From Axinella damicornis (taxonomy: Eukaryota > Porifera > Demospongiae > Axinellida > Axinellidae): a DNA stretch of 64,000 nt. Shown here piece by piece: positions 43,637-55,699 of this stretch (the stretch's first letter is position 1; every line of letters starts with the position of its first letter). Position numbers and translations under genes: made by a program. The stretch is taken from assembly GCA_963931865.1 (NCBI GenBank), contig OZ007506.1, forward strand, positions 12,954,450 through 13,018,449, read 5' to 3'. Below the pieces are notes generated by a model, which was not told the origin of the DNA, did not search any database, and saw only the letters and a program-made list of their open reading frames with translations.

Positions 43637-45659
43637 TGCAGACATGCAGACCAGTGCATGTGTAAAGAGATGTATAAAAACATTACAGCAATATGCATCA
43701 ATCGTTCACCTGCCCTCCGGCATGAAACAGCATAGGAGGTGCCTCAGCAACCTACTGGCCCGCCTCTTTTGTGAATAGCTGAAGGAGTGAGTGACAACAT
43801 TGTTACCATGGTGATATGTAGATGTAAGACAGACACACATGCACAATGTGTCACGTGTGACGAACCTGGTGCCAGCAGGGCGTGGCTCATGCCCTTTCAG
43901 GAGCTGGAGAGCACTGTGAACAATGTCCACCTCCCTTGCTCTCATCTGGCCAGCCATGCTGTCCGGGATGGAACGAATCTGTTGAGCAAAAGACAAAATA
44001 GTTTCAGTTGCATGTTTCCTCTGCTGCAGGTATTTATAATACATGACTTTGTAGTAAGGCCTGTTCTGATAGTCTTCCACTTCACAAACCATCCACCAAT
44101 CAGATGTAGCAGCTTGTATCCCCTTAGCCAAATTATCAATAGACAAATCTCAAGGAGATCAAGTTGCCAGTGCTCCAGCCTAGATACCTCAAGCTTGGAA
44201 ACTCTGCTTGCATGGCTAGCTAGATGCTCCAGATGTGTTCACCAACACATTTATTCAGAGCATGTAGTTGAAACATCAGCCATACTGCAGAGCTCCCAGC
44301 CTGTCTCACCCCTTTTGCCACCACCAGCTGGACGACCCGCTGGGTCGACTGCAGCACAGCCTCTGCCTCCCCGTCATCCAGACCCACCACAATGGTGTTG
44401 TCAATCACAAGGAGACAATCCCCAGCCTTGAGTCGGCCATCCCTGCAGAGTGGAGAATTTGCAGCATAGTGCAGGGTAGCTACACAAAAGGAAAGATCCT
44501 TTATACAGTATGCTCACAATGCCTGACACACTATCCTGCCAGTGACTAAGCATAATACCTGACCACTATCCTGCCAGTGACCCAGTATAAATATAGTGCC
44601 CCTGAATAGCTCTATGATACGTTCACACAATGACATCATTGCACAGAGGCTAGTACCTAGTTTTACTACCTTCTGTTCTATCAACAGTGAGTTGAAATGA
44701 CAGTCAAGCTCCCAAGTAGCTAGCTAGCTATACTCCAAGCTTCCATACACACACTAGCCTTGCCTCCAAATCTAAATATCGCTGGACAGGCCGGATGAAG
44801 CTATGGTGATCTCACATACCTGTGTGCCTGTCCCCCTTTCATGACCTTCCGGATGATTATGCAGTTGTTTTTGCAGCTGATCCTCAGGCCCAGCCCATTA
44901 TCTCCATTTAAGATGTGCATCTTGCACAACTTGCTCTCCTGTGCATGCATGTGGGCAAAAAAATAGTTTCATCGCTTGCAACCCTTGAATCACAAGTGGA
45001 ACAAGAATAGCGAGCATTTCAAATACCCAAACTGAAAAAGCATACACCAGCCAACATAGCCTTGTTCCCAAGTCACCTTAATTTACTCCTAGCACGTTTT
45101 AGAAAATGGGCATGCATGACAGATTGCAATTGTCTTACAACAACCAACAGAACTGAGTATTATGGGTGAGTGAGTCTTGAGGGATCTGAAAGACTGAAAA
45201 AAACCCATGCTTTGTACGTGTGCATCTGAGTGGTAGCTAGCTAGCTAACATCAGTTTGGGCACTCACATCAGTTTTGACTGCATGCAAAAAGCTGCTGCA
45301 TGTATATATTCTGCCACCTGGGTTCAGCCTCCAAACGTCATCTTTCAACCTTTGGAAGTAACCAACCAACCGGCCGCGCAAGCGTACGCTGTAGTGCTAG
45401 GCGCTAGTAGCTATAGTAGCTAGAGTCTGAAGAACATTAGTCTCAAGTCTGCATGTGAGGAAATCTGTGCGTGTCTGTTTCTGTGGCCGTGGCAGCGCCT
45501 GGCGAGATCCGCTCTATTAGCTACAAACTAATGCGGATTATTCCACGAGACTGCCGAGTTCACTATTGCGTAGCCTATGTCCAACAGTACAGTATATACT
45601 TGTAAAAGATGCGAGTGCACGGTGCAACTGCATAACACCATAATTGTAGTCATAACACT

Positions 45660-45696
<37 letters not shown>

Positions 45697-45736
45697 ACTA
45701 TAGCATCTTACGCACCTGGCTTCTTCCAAATGGCAT
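42354..45736 (-). CDS. Two-PDZ-domain protein with proline-rich repeat linker
   Basis: Seven exons on minus: 45736-45716 (MPFGRSQ), 44938-44820, 44442-44310, 44122-43866, 43778-43710, 43503-42727 and 42633-42354. Every phase fits and the 1656-nt sum gives 551 residues. PDZ1 (residues about 10-91) carries NGDNGLGLRISC as its carboxylate-binding loop region, then GRLKAGDCLLVIDNT and VVQLVVAKG. A helical middle (QQIRSIPDSMAGQMRAREVD) is followed by a basic stretch and a proline-rich linker of 29-residue units (ELPPPTSALVQEQPPSSTLP). PDZ2 has KGVFGLGLTVC, VGDIFLSINDVPLF and VVRFVAMAP, and is split by an intron. PDZ domains bind protein C-termini, usually in membrane-linked scaffolds. I cannot place it in a named family. 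The GTTCGT donor at 43865 is weak. Confidence 0.85.
43030..43440 (-). repeat. 87-bp coding tandem repeats in PDZ linker exon
   Basis: About four to five units encode 29 residues each, rich in Pro, Ser and Gln-Glu. Because 87 is divisible by three, two other frames also stay open. Confidence 0.85.
43598..43635. repeat. (CAGA)n microsatellite
   Basis: CAGACAGACAGA run in the intron of the PDZ gene. Confidence 0.9.
45661..45695. repeat. Poly-G tract in PDZ gene first intron
   Basis: About 33 consecutive G, just downstream (minus strand) of the proximal first exon donor. Confidence 0.9.
45716..45736 (-). CDS. First coding exon of PDZ gene, proximal intact copy
   Basis: ATG CCA TTT GGA AGA AGC CAG followed by a GTGCGTAAG donor, ending in phase 0 as exon 44938-44820 requires. 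A parallel copy lies at 46262-46282. Confidence 0.6.
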
Positions 45737-46261
45737 CTTTCACTTTACTCTTGCCAACTTGAAGTAACCAACTGGCCGCAAGTGTACGCTATGCTATTGC
45801 TATGGACGACTAGCGTTCGCACGTGAGCCCTGCCTTGAATTGTATTGAACGTTGCGTGCAACAAGCAATTCTGTCACATTAGTACGTATGATGAGCAAAA
45901 CAGACACGCACAGTGTGCGTGTGTTTTTGTGGTAGCCTGGCGAGATCGGCTACATCTACACACTAATAATATTTATGTTGTATACCAGGATTTAATGCTA
46001 CCAATATTCCACTAGGCCGCCGAGTACAAAATCCAACAGTACAGTGAGAGCGAGGTTTGAGCATAGCACTTCACAGCTCTGAATCAGTTCGTTGCCATAC
46101 AACACGGTCAACACCCCATATCGTTGACAACTTGTAAAGGACATGTTCAGCTAGCTGTGGTTTGACTGTATTCTCAGTAATCATGTCTGCCACGATTACC
46201 CCAAAACATAATGCAGTGAATTTGGGGTGCGGGAGAGAGGGACACCTAGCATCTTACGCAC

Positions 46262-46282
46262 CTGGATTCTGCCAAACGGCAT
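46262..46282 (-). CDS. Alternative first coding exon of PDZ gene, distal copy
   Basis: Encodes MPFGRIQ before the same GTGCGTAAG donor. It differs from the proximal copy by one residue and would splice in frame to exon 44938-44820. Confidence 0.55.
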
Positions 46283-46564
46283 CTTTCACTTGAAACAATC
46301 TTTCACTTGATACTTGAAGCATACACAAAAGCTTGAAGTAACCAACTGACCGCAAGCGTACGCTATGTCATTGCTATGGGCGACTAGTGTTCGCACGTGA
46401 GCCCCGCCCATTCTCTTTCTGCATCATCCGCGTGCCTGAGCTGCAACGAGATATTTCGTGTAGTGTGAGCGCGCAAGCTGAGTGTTTCAGACTTTTATCT
46501 GCAGCTCAATAATCAGTTTGTTGCCATACAACAACCCCATAATTATTGACATTGCATTTAATAA

Positions 46565-46998
46565 CTAGAGATGTTCATAGAACACATACCCCGCGCGGAA
46601 CGTCTACAGGATACAGTGCAGCTACAATCGACGTGACATCTCTGCCGATCGCATCGACTAATACTGTGTTCGTGTATGGCCATATCCAAGCTGTGGGAGT
46701 GACCGCTTACCGTATATACAACAACGTGCATATTGTGAAGTTGAAGAGGTGGGGCCAAACGTTACGAATAATAGGAAATAGCTGGAAAAACAGCCTAAAC
46801 GAAGCGCCTTGACTTCAGTCAGGTACACATAGAGCAGTTTTTTTGCTATTTGCTATTGTTTGACTCCCTTTCGATGGTTTATGAGGGTCTATGTGGCAAA
46901 AGTTCAATTTTTTTGGCCTGACAGACAGACGACTGACTGACTGACTGACGGACAAAACCGATTGCTTAACCCCGCTTCGCGCATGCGCGCGCGGGGTA
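46565..46998. repeat. Repeat with CACATACCCCGCGCG start and CGCGCGCGGGGT end
   Basis: Begins near AGAACACATACCCCG, contains a GACTGACTGACTGA run, and ends TTAACCCCGCTTCGCGCATG and GCGCGGGGTAAC. A partial relative (GAGCACATACCCCGTGCGC) lies at about 51518. Family not identified. Confidence 0.45.
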
Positions 46999-46999
46999 A

Positions 47000-49150
47000 C
47001 AAATCGCGCGTGGTTAACAGCCAGGAGGTGGGACTAGCATGCTAACTATAATTACGTGAAGAGAGAAAGAAGACACTAATACTTGACTTCAACGCTCAAG
47101 CGAGGATAAGAGGATGATGAACTTTTGCGTAAGCTGGAGAGGAACAGAATGCAAAATGCAGTGACTCATGTGCTCGCTTCCTGTTGGAGAAAACCAGACT
47201 CAATAATAGCAATCATCTATGATAATAGCTAGCTACCTGGAAGTGTGGAAGTGGGGCTCCAGGGGCTGGGAACCATTAGCTTCAACCACTAGCTCGAGCT
47301 CTGAACTCTTGGTTGCACGCATACAGGGGTGCTGGTCACCCCAATAAAATTGACATGCAGAGTAGGAATGCATTCCAGTGTGTGTTGCTGCATTGTATGG
47401 TGTGTCATCGTAATCATGCAAATTATAGGGGTAGCCTCTTTCCCAGCCCATTCCAGCCTGTACTCTACTCTGTACAGTAATAATAATCATACTCTGATAT
47501 AATATTATACTCAGTTCAGTATTAGCTACTACTCTAGTATATAGAATAATCTACTATTGCAACACTGAAAAGATCAGAGCCATGCAGGGTGTCAGTGAAG
47601 GACACGCAGTGGCCATGAGTTGTAGGCAATTCACAAATTATTAACAGGTTCATGTTTGTGTTGATATATGTGGGCAGTGAAGGTACGTAAAGTTGGCATG
47701 CACAGCCACAGTAGAGTGAATTCGATAATCGGACTTCAAACAAATGCATGTTGTTCTCCTGGCTACAGCCTGGCACTTTTAGTTGCAGCTGTTGTAGAAT
47801 AACATCACCGTGGGAAAACTATTCGTGCACATGCATACTTGGCCAATGGGTGTGTCTTACCTGCTACCTGCTGCCCCGCCCCCTCCTTGTTAACCTGCTT
47901 TCACTTCTCAGTATGTAAGGTTTATGGTTAGGATCCAAATGGTAAGCCATATTTAAGCCTTAAGGTACGATTATGCCTTTACCATTGGGATCCCAACTGT
48001 AAAAGTACAGGACACTCGTGCACACGCTGTGCGTAACGTGCATGCTGACTTTTTCTAGCCAAAATCTCTGACAAAAAGAAATAGACTGAGGTACATGCCA
48101 CCTAAGGTCGGCCCATGAAACTTAATTTTCCTTGATTACATAATATCATGAGCTACAATCGTTTGATTGATCTGCTTCTTGGCTGTGCCACTACCAGTGC
48201 AGATGAAGTCATTGGTAGAGGCCATAACGAATGCTACCAGAGAAGCAACAACAAAAGATAACTGATACCTATATAGATTGGGGCAGCTTTTCCAAGAATG
48301 ACCAGATCAACTTCTTCACTTGATCACTTTCACCAGGGATCTGGATTTCAGAGCAGCATGCATTCACTTTTAATGCTGGATCAGGGAACTTTAAGTCACA
48401 ATAATATACCGGTACTCTTCTGTTATGATTCTAATTAATTTGATTAATTTTCTAATGCAATGCTATTGTATGGCCGTAAGTGCTCTAATTTTGCGTCACC
48501 AAATAATAGGACGACGCAAGATTAGAAAATACGTTTCAGAAAAATCGCTAAATGTGATTCACACGTACAGAAGGACCTCTGCTGATTCATTGGACTTCGA
48601 ATGCGGAGCCACTCCAAGCGAGATCGTGGAAACCTTGACAGGTAGTACAGCCCATTGATTTTACAACTGCGACAGCGAGCGGCACTCGAAGGCCAAGGAT
48701 CGCCTTCCTGCAGCTTCTGCTCGGACTTTTTCACCCGCAATCGCGCCCAATGCAAGCCAGCCACTGAACTGTTTGCGGAGCGACGCAACGATACGATGTA
48801 AAATTTGACCCAAAATTACCATTTCGGAACCATCAATTTTGACGTAGAATAAGTTAAGAGTGGCGCAAATTTAGAGCGCTTATGGTAGCTACATCCATTC
48901 AAAATATATTCTCCAGCTCTGCTGTTCATTGTGCACAATGAACAGCAGAGCTGGAGAAAAAAGCCAGTATTTGCTGCAATCTTGTCAGACATTTGGATCT
49001 CCATTCAATCGCAGTTATTTGACTGTGGTTCTGCGAGCACCATGATCAGTGACTATGTTGCTGGTTTTAGCTGTAGTTGTGCCAGGGTTATAGAAGCGTA
49101 CTACACTTTTTGTACAATTGGTGGTGCAAAAAGTGTGATTGTCTTGGGGT
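47000..49150. other. Gene-free stretch upstream of the PDZ gene
   Basis: Short frames only (for example 48425-48658), with no domain or splice pairing. It contains a perfect 50-bp palindrome at 48909-48958. Confidence 0.5.
48909..48958. repeat. Perfect 50-bp palindrome
   Basis: TTCTCCAGCTCTGCTGTTCA through the centre GTGCAC to its exact complement, with no spacer. It could be a cruciform site or a fold-back assembly artefact. Confidence 0.92.
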
Positions 49151-49166
49151 TGCAATTACAGTAAGG

Positions 49167-49531
49167 TAGGGCTGAGCGATTATTTCGATTATGCGATTAA
49201 TCGTGATTATCCATAAGCATCGCAATGGTGATTGCAGCAATCGCCGCCGCGATGTTAGTCACACGTGCAAAATTGCTTATGGGTTTTCATGAATGTACGT
49301 ATACTTAGCAGGACTGTGAATACAATAATCAGGACTACGAATACATAAGCACTGCGTGACCGTGGTGGGTTGGTTCTGTCAACTGTGGCTTCTGTCCATC
49401 ATGGCTTCTGTCCACCATGGCCTTGCGACTTCGAATGGTGTATGCAGGTCTCCTTCAAATGGCATAATCGTGATATAATCGATAATCGTATATGGATAGG
49501 ATGTTGGAAAATCCACAATCGCTCAGCCCTA
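49167..49531. mobile_element. hAT-type MITE with perfect 8-bp TSD
   Basis: TAGGGCTGAGCGATT and the complement ATCGCTCAGCCCTA bound 365 bp. CAGTAAGG is duplicated at 49159-49166 and 49532-49539. Both fit the hAT superfamily. Confidence 0.9.
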
Positions 49532-49946
49532 CAGTAAGGTTGTGAGAACTGTATAATAGCCATATTGGTAAATGAGGTGAGAGCAAGACCTGATGGTTGG
49601 TTCTGAAAGGTGAGTCCCTACCGCTTGGAGTGTGGTTACCACTAGTTAGACTTCCTCAATGGTTTTGAGTCGCGTCAACTTTCATGGGCTAGGGATGAGA
49701 CCAACACAAGGAATGGAGACAGGACTAACGCGCCGCACTTAGGGTCACAATCAGAGTGACGGTGAAGGTGCTAAGAAGAGAGCCCATCTTGATCTCTGAA
49801 AAATGAAAGTGAAAAACATTTATCCGCACTATGCACAGATTGATCAGCACTCGATGCCTCTCTGCACTGACTTTAGCTGTGCCCGTACCACTCCAAAGTT
49901 ACACTCCTGGTATAGGAAAAATTGTGCCGCGTAATATAATATAATA

Positions 49947-51495
49947 TATTACACTCCTGGTAGGGGAAAAATTGTGCCGCGTAAATAATCTAAATAATCA
50001 AACCTCACAGCACGCAGGAAAGGTCTACAGAGATTCTGACTACACCATCTTGATCGCTATCATGCAGTGACACAACCACACAATAATTGTGGCGAAACTC
50101 ACCTTGGTGATGGAGATACGGTGTCAAGTGAAAATAGGCACCCCCGAAAATGGGCATCCCGGATGCCCATTTTCACGCAAATATAGGCATCCCGATGCCC
50201 ATATTTACGTGAATACAGGCATCCTGATGCCCATATTTACAGTGAATATGGGCATCCCGCTGTGAAATTAGGCATGCAGCTAAGATTTTCATCCAGACGC
50301 TCAATTTCATGCAAATATAGTCAGTCCCATAAATTTGAGCATCCTAATAGTCTAATACCGATTTATGTGCATGGGCATCCCGCTGTGAATTCAGCGGAAT
50401 TATAAAATGCTAAGAGCCATGTAGAAATACATGAATGTACAAAAGTAAATAACAAACTTGGTATATATAAATCTGCAGAATACAAGACTTAAATTTATGA
50501 ATGTACAACTAAGTAGTAATTTATGTATGTATAAGAACTAGTCAAGTGAAAATAGGCACCCCCGAAAATGGGAATGCCTGATCTGTTTGTAGCTACCGAG
50601 ATATATGAGTCACAACCACTACAATGTGTCGCTTCCACAGTGCATTGTACTGTCAAACCTTGCAGCTGTGAGTTGTGTTTATCACAAGGACACGTGCATG
50701 TTACTTTAACCATTTAGGTACACTAGTACTCTACAATCTATATAGCTATGCATATCACTGTGGAAACCACATTGTTGAAGTAACAATATAACAGTTTGTC
50801 ATCCCATGACTTGCTTGCAGCTGTCAGCTGTGAGTATTGCATGCACATGCAATGGGTATGATCAGCAGATGCATCCCATGACTAGCTAGATAAGAGCTGC
50901 AACTGACTGAGGTGGCTAAATTTGGTTAAAACAACCATGATGTTTGTGCAGTGAATAGTCTACTTTGATTAATGCTCTTTGCGCCTGATTTCCCACTTTA
51001 TACTCACCCATCTTGCATTTGACACGTCTTGAGAACTGAACCCGTACCTCTAGCGCCGGACGCGCCATGAACTTTTAAGGGGGTCCCTATAATCACAGAA
51101 GGGTCCCCAAAATCACGTGAATATTGGCATCCCGGGATGCCCATATTTACGGGGTGTGTAAATGTTTATGACAACGGCCGCCATTGCTCGATCGTTCTCT
51201 TCGGCGTTGGTTGCCAGTACAGTCATACGAAGGGCCCACAAAGATTCTGACCACACAGCCGTAATCGCTATTGTTCACTGACGGTTACATACCGAAACTC
51301 ACCGTGCTGGCAAGGTTGTAAGTGCTGTTATAATTTCGTGTCTTCCTTTTGTTGCTAGCGTTCGACTGAGCGTGGTTGCCACGTGGCATGTGCGTTAATT
51401 GGAACGAATTGCAATAATTAGCTTGCGCTACAGTGCGAGGCAACCGCGGAGTTGCAACGGCTACCACTGTAACCAGGAGTGCGGTTGCCCCTCGA
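49947..51495. mobile_element. CACTCCTGG-family element with nested GGCATCCC palindrome repeat
   Basis: Left end TTACACTCCTGGTAGGGG and right end ACCAGGAGTGCGGTTGCCCC. A stretch at about 50122-51160 with many GGGCATCCCGGATGCCC palindromes and GTCAAGTGAAAATAGGCACC words interrupts it and looks like a separate insertion. A partial second left end lies at 49899. Confidence 0.6.
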
Positions 51496-51910
51496 ACTTA
51501 ATAAATAACAAGAGCTCTGTAGAGCACATACCCCGTGCGCAGTATGCTGCAGTGTATGGTGATGGTAGTAGCTGTGGGCAGGTGTAGATGATAATATGAC
51601 TTGGTAACCTTTACGTATAATTAGCTTGAGCATTTGGAGTGCTGAGCAGAAGTATTTGATCAAGGGAGTGAGAGTACATAGAGATTACATGATGATTCTT
51701 TGATCATTGGATAATTTGAAATTCAAAAGATTTAGTGTGTGCCTAGCCAGTAGTTTGCTGTCACTTGGTATATTTGTAACATGACAACAGGCACAGATGT
51801 AGTCGGGCCCTTCCTTCACAGCTGAGAGGAAAACCTTTGAGACTTCCTCTACGCTTCACACAGCAGAGTAGTTGCTTGATCCTGCGCTCTCTTTTGGCTG
51901 AACTATCTTG

Positions 51911-52515
51911 CTACTTCAGTTTTCTCTTTACTTCTTCCGTCCCTGAGTTACGTTCCCTGAATTTGAACAGAAAGTCATCAATCGTGTATACAGAAATGTA
52001 AACAACCTTGTACACAATATAACTCTTGGACTGTACCTTTTCTGAGCCCGGGCTTCTCGCTGTCTCCGAATCCTCGAGTGACTCAGATTGACGCTTAGCT
52101 GCCTTAGCCCGGGAATCTTGCTGTCTTCTTGCCTCCGCATCCTCGAGTGACTCAGATCGGCGCTTAGCTGCCTTAGCCCGGGCATCTTGCTGTCTTCTTG
52201 CCTCTGCATCCTCGAGTGACTCAGATCGACGTTTAGCTGCCTGAGCCTGGGCTTCTCGCTGTCTCCTTGCCTCCACATCCTCGACTGACTGAGATTGGCG
52301 CTTAGTTGCCTTAGCCTGGGCTTCTTGCTGTCTCTTCTCCTTAGAGCAGCGCTTCCTAAACATATACAGTCAGAATAAAAAGCATGTACACAGAAATGTG
52401 CATGCATTGTAATCAACCTCGTACATATTATAACTACATGTATTACCTTTTCTTGGTCTGGGCACCTTGATGTCTTCTTGCCGCCGCATCCTCGAGTGAC
52501 TCAACATTCCTGAGC
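51911..52515 (-). CDS. 23-residue charged repeats (SLEDAEARRQQDARAKAAKR), unassigned
   Basis: The minus frame 52363-51911 holds four to five units of about 23 residues, KRRSESLEDAEARRQQDARA followed by KAA, strongly helical and charged. A further unit (SLEDAAARRHQGAQTKKR) lies at about 52452-52507 in another frame, ending near an AGG/TAATAC-like junction, so the piece may be spliced or broken. Similar short charged repeats occur in proteins tied to transposons in some invertebrates, which is only a recollection. No start, promoter or partner domain is evident; it may be a transposon remnant. Confidence 0.35.
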
Positions 52516-53837
52516 GTGACATATTCCGGTACGTATGTACGTACCACATACGTACGTACGTACATACATATATAGTGAGAAATAGATCCCCCATTCAGAG
52601 CCTCGCGCTAATGCGCTCGGCAATTATCACAATTCGCCACCTCCTGGTGCCACTTTCCATTGACGTGCGTTCCAACGTCATGTTGAGAAATGCTGATGTC
52701 GGATGACCAAAGCAAGCACCGCACAACTGCACTACACTTCGTTGACCTGGAAACTCCTTCCTCCACAAATGGCATTCCCTCCTTGCTGCATGCAGGTATA
52801 CAGGTACAGTACTCAACTCGGCAGCAAGTAGTCAGTCTTGTTGCAGCACGTGGTCGTTTGCTAATTTCCAGGGAAGAGCTAGACGTCCGTACACACACAC
52901 CTGCTCTTAATTGAAAGCTTTTTGATGGCATGCCAATCGTTAACTCTCCCTACCCATCCAGCAATAATTTGATTTAGCAAACCTCCTTTCATCGTCAAAA
53001 GAAGGCTGTATTCAGTCCTTTTCGTCATCCAGCTTCATTGTTCTTGAGTTCCCTGCAAAACAGCTGCCCAAACAATTCATAAACAAGCTGTAAACCTGTT
53101 GCTATGTAACTAGCTATAGGTTGTTATGGGTTCATGCATGTTTTCCCTGATATGTGCAGACTAGGTAGAGTATAAGCCATTGATTATTGGACAACATGTA
53201 TAATCGGACGTGGGCGGGACCTTCAGTGGATACTACCGACCCATCGCACTTTGAGTTGAAAGTTTGGTGATTCTCTGTTGCTTGGTTCTGGAACTACAGC
53301 CAGCTGCAGCCAAAGCTCATTTTCGGACGAAGGTATATGAAATTGATGTATTATCGGACGACGCTCCCTGCTTCTTCTCTGAAGGAACTTTCTCCGAGAT
53401 TTTGACATTTTCGGGAAGCCTCATGATCCCTCTGCTGCAGGGCTCACTTTTTGTCAGCGTGGCTGATTCGATCACTAGGGAATATAACCGAATGTTGACC
53501 AGGGTCTCCAGGTCTATATCGGGGAGTGGAATTTCACCATATTTTGGCATTGACACTCACAGGTACACTCTAGCGCTGCAACTCAGTAGAATGTGCCAGA
53601 AAAACAACGGTGCAACTCCCATGTTTATACGTTGCACTGTTCCTGAGATACAGGTATATCTCAGGAACAGTGCAACATAGAAGTGATACCATACATGACC
53701 ATGGACCATGTTGTATTAACAGAGTGTTACAATCATATAGTGTAAGCCGTTGACTTGTATTGACTCCGTACAATTCAGAAGCCCTGTGAAGCCTTTGCAT
53801 AGTCAAGTATGTAACCACCTCCTGTCTCTCTCTCTCT

Positions 53838-54326
53838 CATCAGGAAGTACAGGAGGAAATGGCTGTAGCCCCCCTCTACCACCGGGTTGATTTTGACCGC
53901 ACCATTGATGATGATGATGGAGAACCTGGGGCACTTATTGTATATGCAGATGCGGCTGATGTGCATGCAGCCCTAGCATTGCCAGCGGTTGCAGCTATTG
54001 CTCCGCCAAAATACGCCATCCTCCAGCAAGGAGCAACCCCTGCGGCCTCCCTTGCCAACCTGAGGAGCTGGGTGGACAATCTCGCTGTTCTCTTTTCAGG
54101 CCCAGGGGTTCTAGTCCGAGACATTAATAACTTTCGCCAGCCAGGTGTATTTCATCAGATGAAGACGCACGAGTTGCAAGCATTGGAATCGACCCTATCG
54201 TCGGTCAATGTTTGGAGTGCACAGTGCGTGGCAAACAACATCAGTTGTGGGAAGTATTATTCGATTGTACCTGGTGGGAGGAGGGGGTTGGTAATCCTCC
54301 AGGTGGTTGTTGGCCCCTTTGTGTGA
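53838..54326 (+). CDS. Hypothetical protein fragment
   Basis: After a (CT)n tract and an ATCAG acceptor, an open frame runs EVQEEMAVAPLYHRVDFDRT, then an acidic DDDDGEPG stretch and an alanine-rich segment, to VVVGPFV and a TGA. ATG at 53859 could also start it, giving 155 residues. The alternating hydrophobic pattern looks protein-like, but I know no family. No upstream exon in phase was found: the frame at 53264-53560 ends at a good donor in the wrong phase. It could be a transposon gene. A repeat of about 50 bp (TTGCCTGAGTGGGCATTGAG) follows directly. Confidence 0.4.
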   Translation, partial: HQEVQEEMAVAPLYHRVDFDRTIDDDDGEPGALIVYADAADVHAALALPAVAAIAPPKYAILQQGATPAASLANLRSWVDNLAVLFSGPGVLVRDINNFRQPGVFHQMKTHELQALESTLSSVNVWSAQCVANNISCGKYYSIVPGGRRGLVILQVVVGPFV

Positions 54327-54580
54327 CACTACTTGCCTGAGTGTGCATTGAGAATTCCGTAATTTACTCTTACATGTAGTTGCCTGAGTGGGCGTTGAGA
54401 ATTCCGTAATTTACTTTTATTTGCCTGAGTGGGCATTGACACCTTCATTGTTCTTGATTTGTGTACTTTGCCTGAGTGTGGCCTTCATTCTGTTCTTTGT
54501 GTACTTATTGCCTGAGTGGGCATTGAGAATTCCGTTTTAGTTGCCTGAGTGGGCATTGACAATACAATTAATTATCTGGT
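54327..54580. repeat. TTGCCTGAGTGGGCATTGAG tandem repeat
   Basis: Five or six irregular units of about 40-55 bp, some with AATTCCGTAATTTACTT. Confidence 0.75.
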
Positions 54581-55657
54581 TGCAAGAGTGAGAAATGAGA
54601 ACCTGTGCCATCCAATCAAGGTGATGCTGTTGCAACTGGAACCCTAACCCTTGATGGTGCCGGATGCTGTTTGTAATTAAAGCATAACCTGACTTTGGAC
54701 TTTAGTCAGCACTTCCTTTTTTGGTAAGTATAGTTGCGGAATAAACTCAAAGTAACAAGATACAGAAAGTGTTATGCTGCCATGAGGATAGCTCTTCCAT
54801 GCATATGTCGTTCCATTCTGTTTCATGAAATGGCCATAACCAGGCCAGGGCGAATTTTTTTAAAATTCGCCCTGGCCAGGGCAGTGCTATAACTATGATG
54901 TTATGCTGACTTTGTTTGCTGTAAGTGTTTTGCAGAAGGCATACATGTCAAATCTGGGAAGGAGGCTACTCAGCGGTAAGTATTTAGCATATTGCTATAT
55001 CTCGTACACAAATAAAGTGAATGTTCCCCTAATGAACAAAATTATGCAGAAATGTAATAGTCAGGTAAGTAGTAGTAATTATTAAACTCCTATTGGTATC
55101 TGAAAGCATTTTGGCATATAGACACCAACATTGTAGTTATAACTAGAATTTTAATTATTCACTTTATTAATTAAAACTAAAACTATAATGAGAACAGTCA
55201 TAGCCTGCTAATTAAAACTAAACTGGCTACTGAATGTTGAAATCACCCGGCAGTTACTAAAACTTATTAAAGTGCTTTAAAAAACATTTTGAGATTAGCA
55301 ATTAAAGTGCTTTAGAAACTACTAAAACTCGCCCCTAACTAAAGTAAGCTTTGGATCTGAACTCTGAACTAATGCAACACTAGCTGGTACCCCCTGCCCC
55401 CCATGCTCCCAGCCCCACCCCCCAGGCTCCCACCTCCCAAGCTTCCACCCTCCCAAGCTCCCACCCCTCCCTACCCCAGCCCCGGCGGTGAAAGGATTCA
55501 GCTTGGGCAAGGTTAGGGTGAGGCTCACCCAGTGCACGCGTCGACTGAGGACAGTGATGAGTGTGTTTCTGTCTCTGTCGTTTTCTTCTTCGGTTACTGA
55601 TGCTCTTAGCCTCCTCCAGTTAGGCCCTCTGCCATTGGCGCTCCCTCTGTTGCTTAC

Positions 55658-55699
55658 CTTGTAGTTGACTCCGAAAGCTGTTCCGTATACACAAGTAGA
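55658..55699 (-). CDS. Candidate 42-nt exon
   Basis: A CTCACCAG acceptor and an AAG/GTAAGC donor bracket STCVYGTAFGVNYK in phase 0. No flanking exon was identified. The larger minus frame around it (56197-55322) is probably fortuitous. Confidence 0.25.

Larger units (their letters stand above)
45240..46560 (-). promoter_or_regulatory. Triplicated promoter and first-exon unit of PDZ gene
   Basis: Three tandem units share the MPFGR-type exon, a CCGCAAGCGTACGCTA block, CTGGCGAGATC and CCAACAGTACAGT words. Units begin near 45320, 45700 and 46250. In the unit nearest the gene the exon at about 45341 reads ATG ACG TTT GGA GGC TGA, so it is dead. The two intact units keep a GCACGTGAGCCC E-box. A poly-G tract (45661-45695) separates the first two. 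Confidence 0.6.

Noticed and set aside
53264..53680. 138-codon plus frame upstream of the orphan protein
   Set aside because: Its only good donor is in the wrong phase for the next exon, and it has no ATG start; not joined.
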